From Tetracentron sinense (lineage: Eukaryota; Streptophyta; Magnoliopsida; Trochodendrales; Trochodendraceae), in assembly GCA_015143295.1 (NCBI GenBank), contig CM026568.1, positions 20,280,607 to 20,344,606 of the forward strand: a stretch of DNA of 64,000 nt, read 5' to 3'. The position numbers were made by a program, and so were the translations under genes. This document shows positions 1-12,255 of this stretch, one piece after another (within the stretch, counting starts at the first letter, position 1; every line of letters starts with the position of its first letter). Below the pieces are notes generated by a model. That model saw nothing but the letters and a program-made list of their open reading frames with translations. It was not told the DNA's origin and did not search any database.

Positions 1-494
1 AAAAAAAAATGATTTGATGGTTTTGAAATTTTTGCAGACCATCCTAATATGTTTGCAATATTATACATCATTGGCTCACCTCCTAAATAGTTCATTACAC
101 ATAAATATTAGATGAGAAAATCCTAATTTTTTAATTAAACAGATGATGATTGCATTATTTACTCTTGAATAAAGTGACTCTTAAAAAAAGTGGAGCTAGC
201 ATTACTCTCAATTGTTATAGTTAATAAATTTGAAATTGGTGTGTAATTATAAATTTTATAAGTAATTTTTTTGATTGTGGTGTTCATTTAAAATTTTAAT
301 AAATTAATGGTGTGTAGTAATCAAATATTGGGGTGCGTCTAACACCACCCAAATTTTATATAAACTAATTAACTACAATAATAAATCATTCAACCAAGAT
401 TGATACCTAACTCTCCCATCTCTAACGGTAGTTCAAGTGGTTCTCATTCAGTGTGGATAGTTCTCATTAAGCCAATTCACTGGTATGATGCATT
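1..494. other. AT-rich non-coding flank with a transposon-end-like motif
   Basis: No gene is visible. The sequence is AT-rich. Around 330-352 there is a quasi-palindromic motif ending in ACACCACCC, preceded by a stretch (about 300-330) that resembles the sequence before a similar motif at 2640-2683. This suggests two ends of related mobile elements. The superfamily could not be assigned. Confidence 0.4.
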
Positions 495-1710
495 TAAACA
501 ATTCATGAAAATTCAAGAATTCAATATGATATGATACGGTCCTCGGTTTTTATGTTTATAAATAGAAGATACTATAATAATATTAGAACCATAGTCATTG
601 TAGACAAAAAAATCTTTTCTAAAATTACAGTAAAATCTACTGGGAAAACTTATTGATAATCTTACATGGAAATCAAGATTGATGTCCCTTTCAATCAAGA
701 AAGGGAAAAAAAATACTGGGGGTCAAGACTCGAGCTCCTCTTCTTTGAAACTCGCCCCTTCTTTCGAAAAGAAGAACAATTGAGGATGTGAGAAAGATGA
801 TGACGAATGGAGGAGTTGGTTCACAAATAGAGAAAAGGAGGATGGAACTTGGGTGCACATATAGGAGTCAATCAAACTTTGAAATAAAAAAGAATTTTTT
901 AATGGGTTAGTAGTGAAATGTTGGGGGTGTGCCTAGCACCACCCTAAAATAAATATGCTAAAAAGCATACAGAATCACATTTAAAAACTGGCATGTTCTA
1001 ATCTTAGGAAAATAAAAGAAATAATTGCATTGCTCTTGAAATAATTTCATCTCAAGATAGAAACCTCCGGGATGGCATGTGCATGATTGTGTTAGGTAGG
1101 CAAAGATGCAAGAATTCCCCATATTAATGATCATTAAGATTAAGGAATGAAGGTAACAATTTTGGCATTCTTCATCTCTTGGTAAATATGGAATTAAAAA
1201 GGAAATTTGAGTGTTTGTTGTGATGCAAAGATATCATTTTGTTTTTTTTTAAATTTTGGGTGGGGTTATAGTCACACCTTGACATTTGATGATTACGTCT
1301 CATTAAAATACTTTCTTCTATTTTGAAGTTTCTCACCATCTTATAAGTGTACCCTAGCTAGCCCTAACCCTAACCCCCTTATCCTCCAACCAAATTCTTC
1401 TTATTTGTCAGCTAAATCCTTCTCCATTTGCCATCACCTCTCCTCCAATCGAATCCTTCTCCATTTGCCAGCACCTCTCTCACGGTCTTAGAAAAGAAGG
1501 GATGAGTTTCAAATTAGAGGAGCTTGAGTCTTGCACTTGATACTTCATTTATTTATTGATTGGAATGCAACATCAATCTTGATAACGAGATACCACTGTA
1601 AGTGATCAACTGTCCTAGTGGTATCTTCTATTCATAAACCCTATAAATGGAGGCATTCTTATTTGATGCTAAATTTTTGAATATATATATATATAATGAA
1701 TTGTCTAGGG
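495..1710. repeat. Large imperfect inverted repeat (arms about 495-950 and 1250-1710)
   Basis: Read on the minus strand, 495-950 aligns by eye with 1250-1710 on the plus strand. Matches include a GGGTGGTG motif near the loop, a GAGTTTCAAA...GAGGAGCT segment and an ACATCAATCTTGAT segment. The spacer is about 300 bp. These are probably two oppositely oriented copies of one repeat, or a fold-back transposon. The duplicated block begins inside the left arm, so copy B keeps only the right arm (about 21470-21930). Confidence 0.55.
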
Positions 1711-1872
1711 TACCTTGCCGACCTCTGGATTTCTTGCACTTTACATCAAGTGGTGCACCATCTGTTTGATTAAAAGCTTAGAATCATCTTATCAATTATA
1801 TATGGAGTAATGTCTTGATTAGATAATTTACCTTTGTAGATGATGAGTTTGAAGTTTGGTGTGTAATTACTT

Positions 1873-1875
<3 letters not shown>

Positions 1876-1922
<47 letters not shown>
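1876..1922. repeat. (AT)n microsatellite, copy A
   Basis: About 47 bp of AT dinucleotides. The same locus in copy B (22096-22111) is only about 16 bp, so it is the largest simple-repeat length difference between the two copies. Confidence 0.9.
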
Positions 1923-1923
<1 letters not shown>

Positions 1924-2122
1924 CTAGTGAATTTGTTAATATCACTAGTCTTTTTTACCCCTATGTATTGAATACCATTTTATTAAATATTTGAGTAATT
2001 TGACAATTTTATAAGGGAAAATTCATTAAATGTGGGGGAAGAAGGTAAAATATAATTATCCTTTTGTATTGAATACTACTTTATTAAATATAAAAATACT
2101 TTTGTCTTTTACAGGGGACAAT

Positions 2123-2266
2123 CTAGGAAGCAAAAATACTTTGAAAATGGAAACGTACCTGTATCACTGTACCCGTATCAGAAAGACACTCTAAGGTAAA
2201 ACTTAGTTGTTTTCATAATTTCTGCCGTATCACCGTATCTAAGTATCGCTGTACCCGTGCTTCCTA
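2123..2266. mobile_element. 144-bp MITE with 9-bp target-site duplication (copy A)
   Basis: The element is bounded by short inverted ends sharing TAGGAAGCA. It is flanked on both sides by the direct repeat GGGGACAAT (2114-2122 and 2267-2275). A 9-bp target duplication and short inverted ends are typical of Mutator-superfamily MITEs. The interior carries GTATC/CGTATC repeats. The identical structure is in copy B at 22311-22454. Confidence 0.75.
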
Positions 2267-2683
2267 GGGGACAATTTATTAAATGGTAGAGACAACTATA
2301 AGTATAAGAAAAGTTAAATTGTATTTCTTTTCTCATGTCTTTAATGACTAGACTCTTGTAAAAAGATGAAATTATCCTTAATTTTAGTGACTTTGATAAT
2401 TAATATAAGAATAAAAAAAGTATTGGTGAATGATATACCAAGTTCACTAGCACAGTTCAAAAAAAAAAAAAAAACTAGCACAGTGAACGTTAGCAACACT
2501 ATATTATTTTGATGTGCACATAAAATTATTCTATGAATTTATAGTTTGGTAATTTAGTTTCTAAAATTGAATGTATTTTTATTTTATTTTGAGCATGAAA
2601 TTTTATGAATTAATGATACAGTCATTAAATTTTAAATTTGGAGTATAGTAATCAAATTGTTGGGGGTGTGCCTAGCACCACCC

Positions 2684-2781
2684 GTTTATTATTTACTTGT
2701 GGTGCAATATTGTATGATACATCATTCAATGTGTAATACAAATATACATGGGAAAACCTCTATATGGGACCTCTATTTTGA

Positions 2782-2812
<31 letters not shown>

Positions 2813-5500
2813 AAAAAAAGATCCCTTTTTAGCTTCTTATTTTTGTAGGTTCACACACATGTATAGATGATGCACATGTGTGAGGTGTAATGACAAAAAA
2901 TACTATTGAGTCATCACGTGTCATTTAGTGGTCAAAGAGAGCTATGTACGTAGCCATGTAGGACATTATGGGATATACTTGAGTCTAAAACTTAGGGTGT
3001 AGACTCTGAGCAAGTGTACACACAAATTTCAAGCGTCTTTTGATGATTGACATCTTAAACCTTTGCGGTTAGATTACCTCCATTATTTTATGTGAGAGAC
3101 TATCCTTCCAATCCGAGTAAACCCGGATTGTTAATTACCTTTCTGATTTAGGGAAGAACCTCTGATTAAGAAGAAAAATTAAAAAATAACAAATATTTGA
3201 ATAAAATATTTATATTTATTCAATGAGGTTGTCCAAATCTCATATAGGCGTTACAGGATACCTCATAGAAGTCTTTGTGTCAAGAAAAGAAAAAAGAAAA
3301 AAAGATGACCATATTTAGGGGTTCACTGGATATTTTCCATTGATGGAAGATCCTTTTTCTTCCTCCTTGGTTGTTGTTTCCCTGCAAAAGAAAAGAAAAC
3401 TATTTTTCTCTCTTCTTTCTTTGAACTTTGTGATAAATTCTGTATTTTTTGATTTGTCTTCGTGCTCGTGGGAGTTTCTTGTAAGAAACTCCCTTTTTAT
3501 ATCGTTTTGAGAGTCCTTTTTAGACTCTCATTTGATTTCCTCATTTTTTGCAGGTAAAAAAAATCTCTCATTTTAAAGAAAGTCATCTGTCATTTGACAG
3601 TTGGTTTTCCTTATTTTGGGAGAAATCTGGTAGGAATGGGAGTCTTTTTTCTTTAAGGACTCCAAATTGGTTTCCCTTTTTGGGGAACCTGGGAGGATAA
3701 AGTTTTCCTTTAAAAGAATGAAGAGTTTTATTTTCCAAGAAAATGGGAGAGATTACTCTCCCTTTTGAATGGGGTGTCATATAACACTCTATTATTGGAG
3801 AAAAAGGGGAACTCTATCTTGCGATCCCCCAAAACTGGTAGAGAGTCCTTTTTTATCAGGGATTCTCCGTCACATGGCAGTCAGTATCTGATTGCTAGCT
3901 AGGAAAAGGCTGACCTCGGCCAGTCTACAAATTGAAGGGGTGAGACCATGGGTCTCACCCGTGGCCTAGGTCAGGTCCGAAGCATATTTGGGTTGCGGAC
4001 CATGGTCTAACCTTAGTTAGTCCGCAGACCAAGACAGGGTGAGACCATGGGTCTAGCCTTTGGTCTGGGTTGAGTCTTTGACTATGTATGGTCACAAACT
4101 GGGCTAGTTATTGACTAGCCAGCGGATGGACTCATAGAATCTGTCTGCAGAGCTTAAGTGAGGGTCTGCCTATAAGGGCAAACCCTAACCACATGTCAGT
4201 CCCCTAAGGACTGACACAAAGGGGTGTCTGCAGGGCATTATTGTCCTACCAACATTAAATGCTTGGCGAACTGATAGTTAGCCAGCCCTTGGCCAGTTGG
4301 CGTACGTGCCTTTGACACATACATTGCTCAACCGCCCATTCTATGGGTGGTGATCGGGTGCAGACAGGTGCATGGTGCACTCGTCCTGCGGACAATGAGA
4401 TTTCACTGCCCACAGCAAGTATCGTTAAATTGGAATCTAAAGCTCTTAATTATATCTCTACACACATCTCATGTGAGGCGAAATCTAAGGCATGGTTGCT
4501 CATAAGAAGAAAATGGAATGAGGCACGCGTGCCTTATTTCTCATTTCTTATTTCCTAATGATATTTTGAACCTCACTTCCTGCTTCTTGTTTTCGTAACT
4601 ATGGTTGGATGTGTTTGTCATGGCTCTATTCTCTGAAACCTTAGATGATAACACTTGATTCCAAATGATCATTTGGGATGTAAATTGCAGATGGAGACTA
4701 GTTTAGAGGAAAGGTTCTGAAATAATAAGTCAAATGAGTTCTGTTGGATTAAGGCATTGCTTTCTTGATAATGGAAGGATGAGAAATAGAAAGTGAGTAA
4801 CATTTAAAAAAAAAAAAAAATTTTAAGTGAGTATTATTAAACGTTGATGAAACGCGTAAAGCCCTAGATTTTTTGTTTATTCTTTTGAGTGTTGTGAACA
4901 TCTTAGATATCTCTGCTTTTGAGTTGTGTGGGTTGTGGTGTGTGTGTGTTGTATTCTATCTTTTGTCAAAAAAAGAACTAATAATCCATGAACAAAGTGA
5001 GAGGGTGGATTAAACGAGCAGAGAAATAAAAGAATTTGTATAATCTCTCCTTCTATGGACCATAATGGAAATAAGGGTGAATGGGTTTGTTTGGTTGGGT
5101 GTTTTTTGGAGGGGAGTTTGTTTCCTTTTTAAAATGGGATAATCAATAAGTGGTCCATGCTGATTAGCCTGCTTTTTAAAATAACCACATCCTTGCATGA
5201 ATTTGTCAATACATTTTTATTTGATACATTAAAATCAAGTAAAAAAGGATGTATCCTTGCTGGGTTGAACAATTCAAATGCATTATAGGTTTGTCTTAAC
5301 AGTAGAACTATCTATTATGATGATGCATTTGTATAATTTTTGTTGGAAATGTTACGCAACTTTTATTCAATTTGTTCTTGTAAATTAGATTTGTGCATGC
5401 ATGTTCTGATTTTAACAACTTTCTTTCCTTTCATTGTTATTTTTGGTCTAACTCTGTTGGGTATGGTATCCGGAGTGGAGGCCCAACATGCAGGGGATGG
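2684..5500. other. Non-coding stretch without a recognisable gene (copy A)
   Basis: Only short shadow ORFs occur here. The stretch begins with a long C-run and A-run (about 2780-2818), contracted in copy B. From 3890 to 4330 it has repeated phrases around GACCATGGGTCT that resemble retroelement LTR sequence. No LTR ends, target duplication or coding domain could be defined. The same stretch is in copy B at about 22870-25690. Confidence 0.5.
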
Positions 5501-5521
5501 TGTGGGTTAATTTGATTTTTT

Positions 5522-5925
5522 ATGTGTGGATTTGGTTCTCTGTTCTTATATTTCTATGACATAAAGCTCCTATGGTCAATGCCAGAATCCAGCCATTATT
5601 GTTGGTGCCGGTTCTTTGAATACAAGGATAAGGACTTGATTTTCTACGCATTTGAAACCATAACCAAAGCTTGGAAGGGCCTACGACCCGACAGGAACGG
5701 CCTTAATGTGTTGCTATTCAGTGCTGCCCAAGCTGAGGTGCTTGACATTGCCTCCTGCTGGAATCTGGCAACAGTATTGAGTCTGCAAAGTTCTTATATC
5801 TTATGGGTATCGATGACACGAACTTAGAGAAGATCCGTGGAGACACATTTTTTTTATTATCTATGAGGGACATCATTAGTCGGAGAGTCTACCGTGCGAA
5901 AGTCATCTTCCCTGCATCAGCATAA
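5522..5925 (+). pseudogene. Unidentified gene fragment, frameshifted in copy A
   Basis: I do not recognise this protein. In copy B the same sequence reads as one 134-codon frame (25705-26109). In copy A one G is missing from a GG pair near 5750, which changes the frame and truncates the product to 101 codons. The segment is less AT-rich than its surroundings and its protein looks natural, with phrases such as GLRPDRNGLNVLLFSAAQAE. It could be one exon of a decayed gene or captured coding sequence. A poly(A)-like run follows the stop directly, so a retrocopy is possible. Neither copy shows a promoter or flanking exons that I can support. Confidence 0.4.
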
Positions 5926-5939
5926 AAAAAAAAAAGAGA

Positions 5940-8920
5940 GAAGGAACTTATGAAAATACAAAAGGGTTCAGCAGCTTACATTGCCTGTTGTCCCACTGTT
6001 GATGATGCTAGGGATAATTAGAAGATAATAAGGGAACTATCAGAAGCAATGATTAAAAATACGGTTTCGAGAGACATATAGGTTTCGTGTATCGGTCCAA
6101 ACCGAAACCTATACGTATTGGTTTCGTATTGGTTTCGGACGATACAAATCGAATGAGTTATAAGAACCAAATTTATCAAATATAAAATCATGGGAAGTGA
6201 CTCAAAGTAGCAAACACAATTACAATTTCACAATAAATGACAATATAAATACCTAATATACAATACATGTTGTCCCTTTTTTATCAGCATTAATATCGTG
6301 CAAGGGGCTACCGAAACCAATACATATCGTCCATTTTGTATCGGTTTTGACGATTTTTATTTCCATGATTGGAAGTGGCCGAAATTCGACTGCCTTTTGG
6401 GATTGACTGGTCTGCACCAAGACAATAGCACCAAACCTCTTGCATATGGACAAAAGAGAGCCAACAACAGTTTCTGCTGGATTGAAACCTGAATTCTGCC
6501 ATTAGATGTATGTGCAGTGTGTTACAGCCAAAGAAGTGAGAACATTAGATTGCTCTGGCCTTAATCAAGGTATATATTTGCTTCTTACCCCACAAGATCT
6601 TTTTCTATCTGTGTAAGGGACTCGGAATACTAAACCATATTTTGCAGCGGCATTAGGGAATTGTTATGGCTTCCTGAGTTGCAATTGCTATCCTTATGAT
6701 TTTTTTTTTGTTTGTATTTTTTTTCCTTCCAGGTATTCAGTAAGGCTCATGGTATAGTCAGTGTTTCTAATCATTCAGGTATGCAGACTGAGTGCTATCA
6801 AAGGTACAACTTGGGCAGGTAGAAATGGCTAAAGGCATCTTGATAATGGCTTTTCATCACTTACTGAAAGGAAAGAAAAACAAAATAGTGGTGTTCTGTC
6901 AAATGTATCTGTTTTTGGTTCCAATTCGCCATTGTAGGAATGATGCTGTGAATCTCACCTATATAAACTGTTTTTATTGGAATTCCACCCTGTGACCCAC
7001 TAGCACCCTCACCAACTAACTGCTGATCAATCTCTGTTGCCAAAAAAAAAACATGCATTTACATTATGAAAAGGGGACATCCTGTTTGAATTGAAGATGA
7101 TATCTGGTGATGTCGAGGTAGTAGTCTATACATCCAACGTGGTAATTGATTGAATGTACCAGACGGGGTCTGCATATTGTCCTTGCATTCAAACGACTGA
7201 ATGGATGGTTGTCCATTCATGATTTTTAGTTCATTTGATATCTATAGTCTAATGGAGACCTTGCTTATAAGAGTAGTGGCAAATAAAAGTGGGATGCTTA
7301 ATCCTCTAGCATGTCCTTAAATCCAATCATACGCATTTCTGATTAAGTACTAATTCATGGCCTAATATCTCACATCCTCCTTTGTGGCGAAACGATCTCT
7401 TTATAAATCAAAGACAAGACTCCACTCGAAATATTAGTGGGGAAACAGCTTGCCCACCACAAGTTACTTGATGCTAAGTGGCCAACCATCGCATCGCGTG
7501 GAAGGGGGGGAGGGAGGGGGGGGGGGTCACGATTTAAGTCGCTGCACCGCCCTTGCCGTGATCGCGTTTTCGAGTATGATCCAACTGGTAGTATGTCCCA
7601 TCCACTTCTCTAAGTCTAGTCGAGGAGGAGGGCTCACACATGAGTCAAGAAGTGGTCATGGGGCGAGGCTCAGCTCCCATTGTCACACATATGGGTTGGT
7701 GTAAGAAGTGGGCATGGCTCAAGATAGAATCTAGCGGTGTCAATGGGCAAAATTCGAGCATCAAAAACCTCTTTAAACGGGATAAGCTTATTCAGCATTA
7801 CAAAAATTTAGGCCCTAGCCCGGCCCATTGACCCTCCTAATAAGACTCATCAAACATCCCCGGTGTGCTCAATTGAGTCAAATTAGATTGAGGCTCAAAA
7901 CACTTTCTTTAATGTTGAGGAAATTAGGGTTCCATTTTCGTCATTTTTAATGCCGCTGCTCGAAAGAGCAACCCACACGGAGGTGGAGGCGGAGGCAGCG
8001 TAGTTGGTGATGACGTATGGATGATGCACCGCCTGAGCGAATTAACCTCTTGATAAGATGACACATGTCGAAAATTGATTGGTGGACTTGGAAGCTAATC
8101 CACTTAGAAAGTGGAATGATAGATTAATGCATGTCTTTGTGGGTTTAAAGGGTCGTTTGTAATTTCTATCTCTTTATACTCCCAAGAGTCACATTTGCTA
8201 ATAAATGACTTTTTGAGCCAAATGAGCTCTTACCCTTGCATTGCATATGATGACAATATTTTTGTCAAACTCCACGCCTACGGTCTGGTAGGCAAAGTGA
8301 AAGTGGTGGTAGTAGTGGAGATCTACAACCAACCCATTTCATTTGATTTTTTATTTCTTTAAATAGTCATGCAAAGCTTAGGTCCCTAGTATGGAAAACT
8401 TTTGAATATTTCAAAATAAACCGATCACTGATTTGATTTCTATATGAAAAATAGTTAACATACCGGAGATCACCATTAACCTATATCATTATTATTATTA
8501 TTGGGAGAGTGCTGGCCATAGACACCATGGGGCCTTAGACATGCCTTTCTTTGCAAAAACGTACAAATAGGTAGGGTGAGGCACACACCCATTGTTTTGT
8601 CATTTTGTCAAAAATAGGGGCGTCTAAGGTCCCACCTCTAAGACTTACACAATCCCTTTTTTTTTGGAATAAGTCTCTCGGGCTGTGGAGATCCCTCATA
8701 CCACACAACCGGTTAAGTCAGGATACATCCCGAATGGTGGCCAACAAGGGGAAGCGACTAAGACCTCTGCTTCTTGAGACATGGTCTTGGCCACTATCCC
8801 AATCCCAGAGTTTGAATCATCTCAAGCACTTGCTTGAAACTCTCATGCAATCACAATTTGTTTTGTTGTTTTCTAAAATTCTAATTGAATTAATATTATT
8901 TTTATGAATTATTATGCTAA
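5940..8920. other. Non-coding stretch (copy A)
   Basis: No gene is recognised. The stretch contains a GTATCGGT-rich repeat at about 6055-6370 and a G-rich run at about 7500-7530 that is longer in copy B (about 27690-27718). The remainder is anonymous AT-rich sequence. The equivalent in copy B is about 26125-29110. Confidence 0.5.
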
Positions 8921-8932
8921 CCCTATGAATTA

Positions 8933-9313
8933 GGAGCCAAATCATCTCCAGTGATAACCGGATTTGGCAAATCCAGTTATCACCCCTAGAGGTGACCATG
9001 TGTCTCCTTTGACACTCCTTAACCGCGGGTAAGGTTCACCCACCCCTAGGGTTCACCCACCTATTTTTGTTTTAATATTAATTTTTTTAAAATTAAAAAA
9101 CTGTTTTTAATATTAAAAAAACTCTAAAAACAGTTTTTTAATTTTAAAAAAAAGAATTAATATTTTTTAAAAAAATACCAAAATTAGGTGGGTGAACCCT
9201 AGGGGTGGGTGAGCCTTACCCATGGTTAAGGGTGTCAAAGGAGACACGGTGTGACCTCTAGGGGTGATAACCGATTTGCCAAATTCAGTTATCACCGTAG
9301 AGGATTTGACTCC
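8933..9313. mobile_element. Fold-back MITE, 381 bp (copy A)
   Basis: Arms of roughly 150 bp are inverted copies of each other. They begin GGAG(C/T)CAAATC and carry shared blocks such as TTATCACCCCTAGAGGT and the complement of GGTGGGTGAACCCTAGGGG. The AT-rich centre is also self-complementary, so almost the whole element can form one hairpin. The flanks share TATGAATTA (8924-8932 and 9314-9322), extendable to 11 bp. Long inverted arms with a 9-bp duplication suggest a Mutator-type MITE. Copy B holds it at 29125-29507. Confidence 0.8.
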
Positions 9314-10137
9314 TATGAATTAATGTTGACCAATTAGAGTTAATTAGACATAACAAGTGACCCGTGTATGTTTAATAGGCTTCTTTAAAGCATATCCTTG
9401 AGAAGATTTAGGATATGTTTGGAAACTCTATTTGAATATATTAAATTCTTAAAAATAAATTCAAAAGAATAAGCTCTATAATTTTTCAGATTTTGATCGA
9501 TTGTTAACAATCTAAAAATTCCTCTAATTTGAAAAAATATGTTTGCTAAAACCACTTATTCCTTCGATTTTAAGAGTTTGTTTGAAGGATAACGACAGTC
9601 ATTTAGAATGCAAATACATGGCCTTCAGTTCTTAAAAGAAGAGACCGATTGGTTTGCTTCAAACTTTCTTCTTGCATCTCTCTAGATCTCCCTCACACTG
9701 ATCTTAAGTACCACCCCAACAACACTGCCAAAGTCACCAGCATTCCCATCATGCTTATAATATTCCAGTTGACATTCCAGTGTGCCTAATGTCTAAGTAT
9801 TGCAGCCACCACAATCTGGTGCAAACTACTAATTGTCGTGCACTCAATAACCCACCAAAAATTTAGGGTTTTTACAGTAGTAGCAGTAGAAGTAGGAGGA
9901 AGGAAACCGGGCTTGATGGTCGGAGCTCCAACAAAGACGGTCTTCCCTTCTTCGGCAACCACACGAGATGGGAGAGAGGCAATCAAGATAGAGATAGGAA
10001 CGAAATTTGGGGATTTATACCAGGAAATATATTTATTAGTATGCAAATTGTTTAAGGGTAAACTGACCAAAACATCTCTGCCGATGGTCCAATGTCTACT
10101 TCTAAAAAAAAAAAAGTAGCCCCCTTGCTTCTTATGA

Positions 10138-10560
10138 GACTAGCGGGTGACACGTGCAATGCACGTGAGAGAGAGGGGAAGGAGTTAACCATAGTTAAAA
10201 AGAGTTAAAAGGGACACGTGTTAACCTACGAGAGCTATTGAACTCGCTAGTGGCACGTACGATGCACGTGAGAGTGAGGGGATGGAGTTAACCACAATTA
10301 ATAGGAGTTAAAAGGGATACATGTTAACCCGCGGGTGCAATTGAACTCTTCCCGAGTTCAATCATGATTGGCTGTGATTCTATTTAAATAGATAGATGAG
10401 CAAGGATTAGTTTAGGAATTAAAGAAAAACATTAAATCAACGGCAAGGGGTAGTTTGGAAATTAAAGTAAAACATTAAATCAACGTTTTGTTCTTTTATA
10501 AGGGTAGTTTGAAAATTTTGAAAAAATCATTTACGCATGCCTCTCGCATTATACTAGTAA
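10138..10560. repeat. Two tandem degenerate copies of a TTAACC/CACGTG MITE-like unit (copy A)
   Basis: Two imperfect direct repeats of about 115 bp each carry GCACGTGAGAG, GAGTTAACCA and GTTAAAAGGGA(C/T)AC. The same vocabulary recurs in the fold-backs at 42161-42403 and 56872-57400, so these look like members of one MITE family. The copy B equivalent is about 30330-30750. Confidence 0.5.
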
Positions 10561-12255
10561 AGATCAGAGGTTTTACCTCCGCTTCTAAACTCTTTAGACG
10601 TGCAAATATAATGTTATCAAACACTCTAAACTCCAAAAAGCACTAATGCTCAAAAAAGCTCTAATTATTTAGAGATGTCAAACGCGACCTATTATAGTAC
10701 TATTATCATTATTGGTGGTGGTGTTGTTGGTATTATTAAGAGAGCACTAAGCCTTATCCAAAAACATATAAAAGTAAAATCTAACCAAGATGTGCTATAT
10801 ACCATGGAAAAGTTTGCTTTGGGCCAATGTCCTAAATTCTTTGCAGGACCCCACCTTTTAAGCCTTAATGTGGATTACATGGCCAATTCAAACAATCCAT
10901 TGATGGGAATGTTAATCTTAATTGTCTATATTTATACTCCGCTCTTAAATTGACAATAAGATAAATTAATTTTGAAAGGTCTCATTTAAAGTGCTTAAAG
11001 TGATTTGTCTTATTATCTCTTATAGACTATTACGAATGCAATTAAGTTAGCATTCTCCCCATATGATAGGTGGCCCTGTAGATCAACCATGTTTATGGTT
11101 TTCTTAGCCCATGCCAATCTTATAATCTATTGTTATTAGATGCCAATTTCTTAACATAAACTTAATGACGGAGTCACAACTTAAATGATCGGATCTTAAA
11201 TCTAAGGCATATAAATAACTAAAATTAATAAACATACTCATACATGCCATTAAAGACCAAATTTTTTATTTTATTTAAGCTACTTCTTGGGGTTGAGTTG
11301 GTTGCTTCTTCTTCCTTAGGTTTACTTCTTCTTGAGCTCTTTCCTCATGTTAGCACTTTGATGGGAGCTTGGGAAGGGAGAATTGAGACCAATACTCCAT
11401 AGTGCCTATAACTTTAGTGATCCTCTCCCATCTAGAAATCAAAATCTACACAGTTTAACAATAATCATGTTTCTTAAGCATTTGATACTATGTATCTAGG
11501 CTAACTCACCTAAATGATAATCATTGCTTTATTTGGGACTTAAATATGTATGCGCTCTAGTGGACAATTCTGTTTCTATGAATCTATGAAAACACAAAAA
11601 ATGTGATTATTGCTAGGCCACCATAGGGAAAAACTCAACTTTCTTACACCTTGTTTTACAACTATCATTATTATAGATTGCAATACTTTATTTTATTTTT
11701 TTCTAAAAAGACTTTTATGAATCAAAACTTTGAAAAAGGACAACAATTTGGCACTCTAGTTTAAAAAAAAGGTCACATAGCAAGCAACTTTTTTTTTTGG
11801 GGGGGAGGGGTACATTATCAACAACTATTACTGTAATATGTAATACGACTGAGACTCATGTTGGTAATATCCGAAACAAAGGGTTTTCGGACTATGGTGT
11901 TTAGTCATGTCTAGCTAAATCTTTCGAAAAATCTACTAAACCACTAATACATTACTATTAACTGACTAGATTTCCCATGGAGGCGAGGTTAGGGCTCATA
12001 TGCTCAACTAATGGTCTAGATGATATGTGCCCGTGATCAAGCTAGAAGATCTTTATTGTTTCAAACTCGAAACCCTTGGCTTCATTAGAAGCCTTGTAGG
12101 TCTTTTACAAAAGAGTCCAACTTTTTACGTCTTCTCTTCTAATAAACCCTATAACCCGTTTTAAATCCGATTACGTACTTAAAAATAATAAAAAATTGAA
12201 CAGTATGGTCCAAACATCATTATACTCATTGGGACAAATGAATGGAACATGTATC
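10561..12255. other. Non-coding stretch (copy A)
   Basis: AT-rich, with no gene recognised. From about 10.95 kb the alignment to copy B becomes rich in 1-3 bp indels. The copy B equivalent is about 30750-32442. Confidence 0.5.

Noticed and set aside
1360..1376. CCCTAACCCTAACC resembling telomere repeat
   Set aside because: Only two units, within ordinary repeat DNA and duplicated with copy B; far too short for a telomere or interstitial telomeric array.
2657..2848. 63-codon ORF with a proline-lysine stretch
   Set aside because: The run of Pro and Lys comes from C and A homopolymers whose length differs between copies A and B.
6052..6372. GTATCGGT-rich fold-back element
   Set aside because: The ends are only weakly inverted and no target duplication could be defined.
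10675..10953. 92-codon ORF in copy A and its counterpart in copy B
   Set aside because: Low-complexity start, no recognisable domain, and the C-terminus changes with a one-base indel between the copies.
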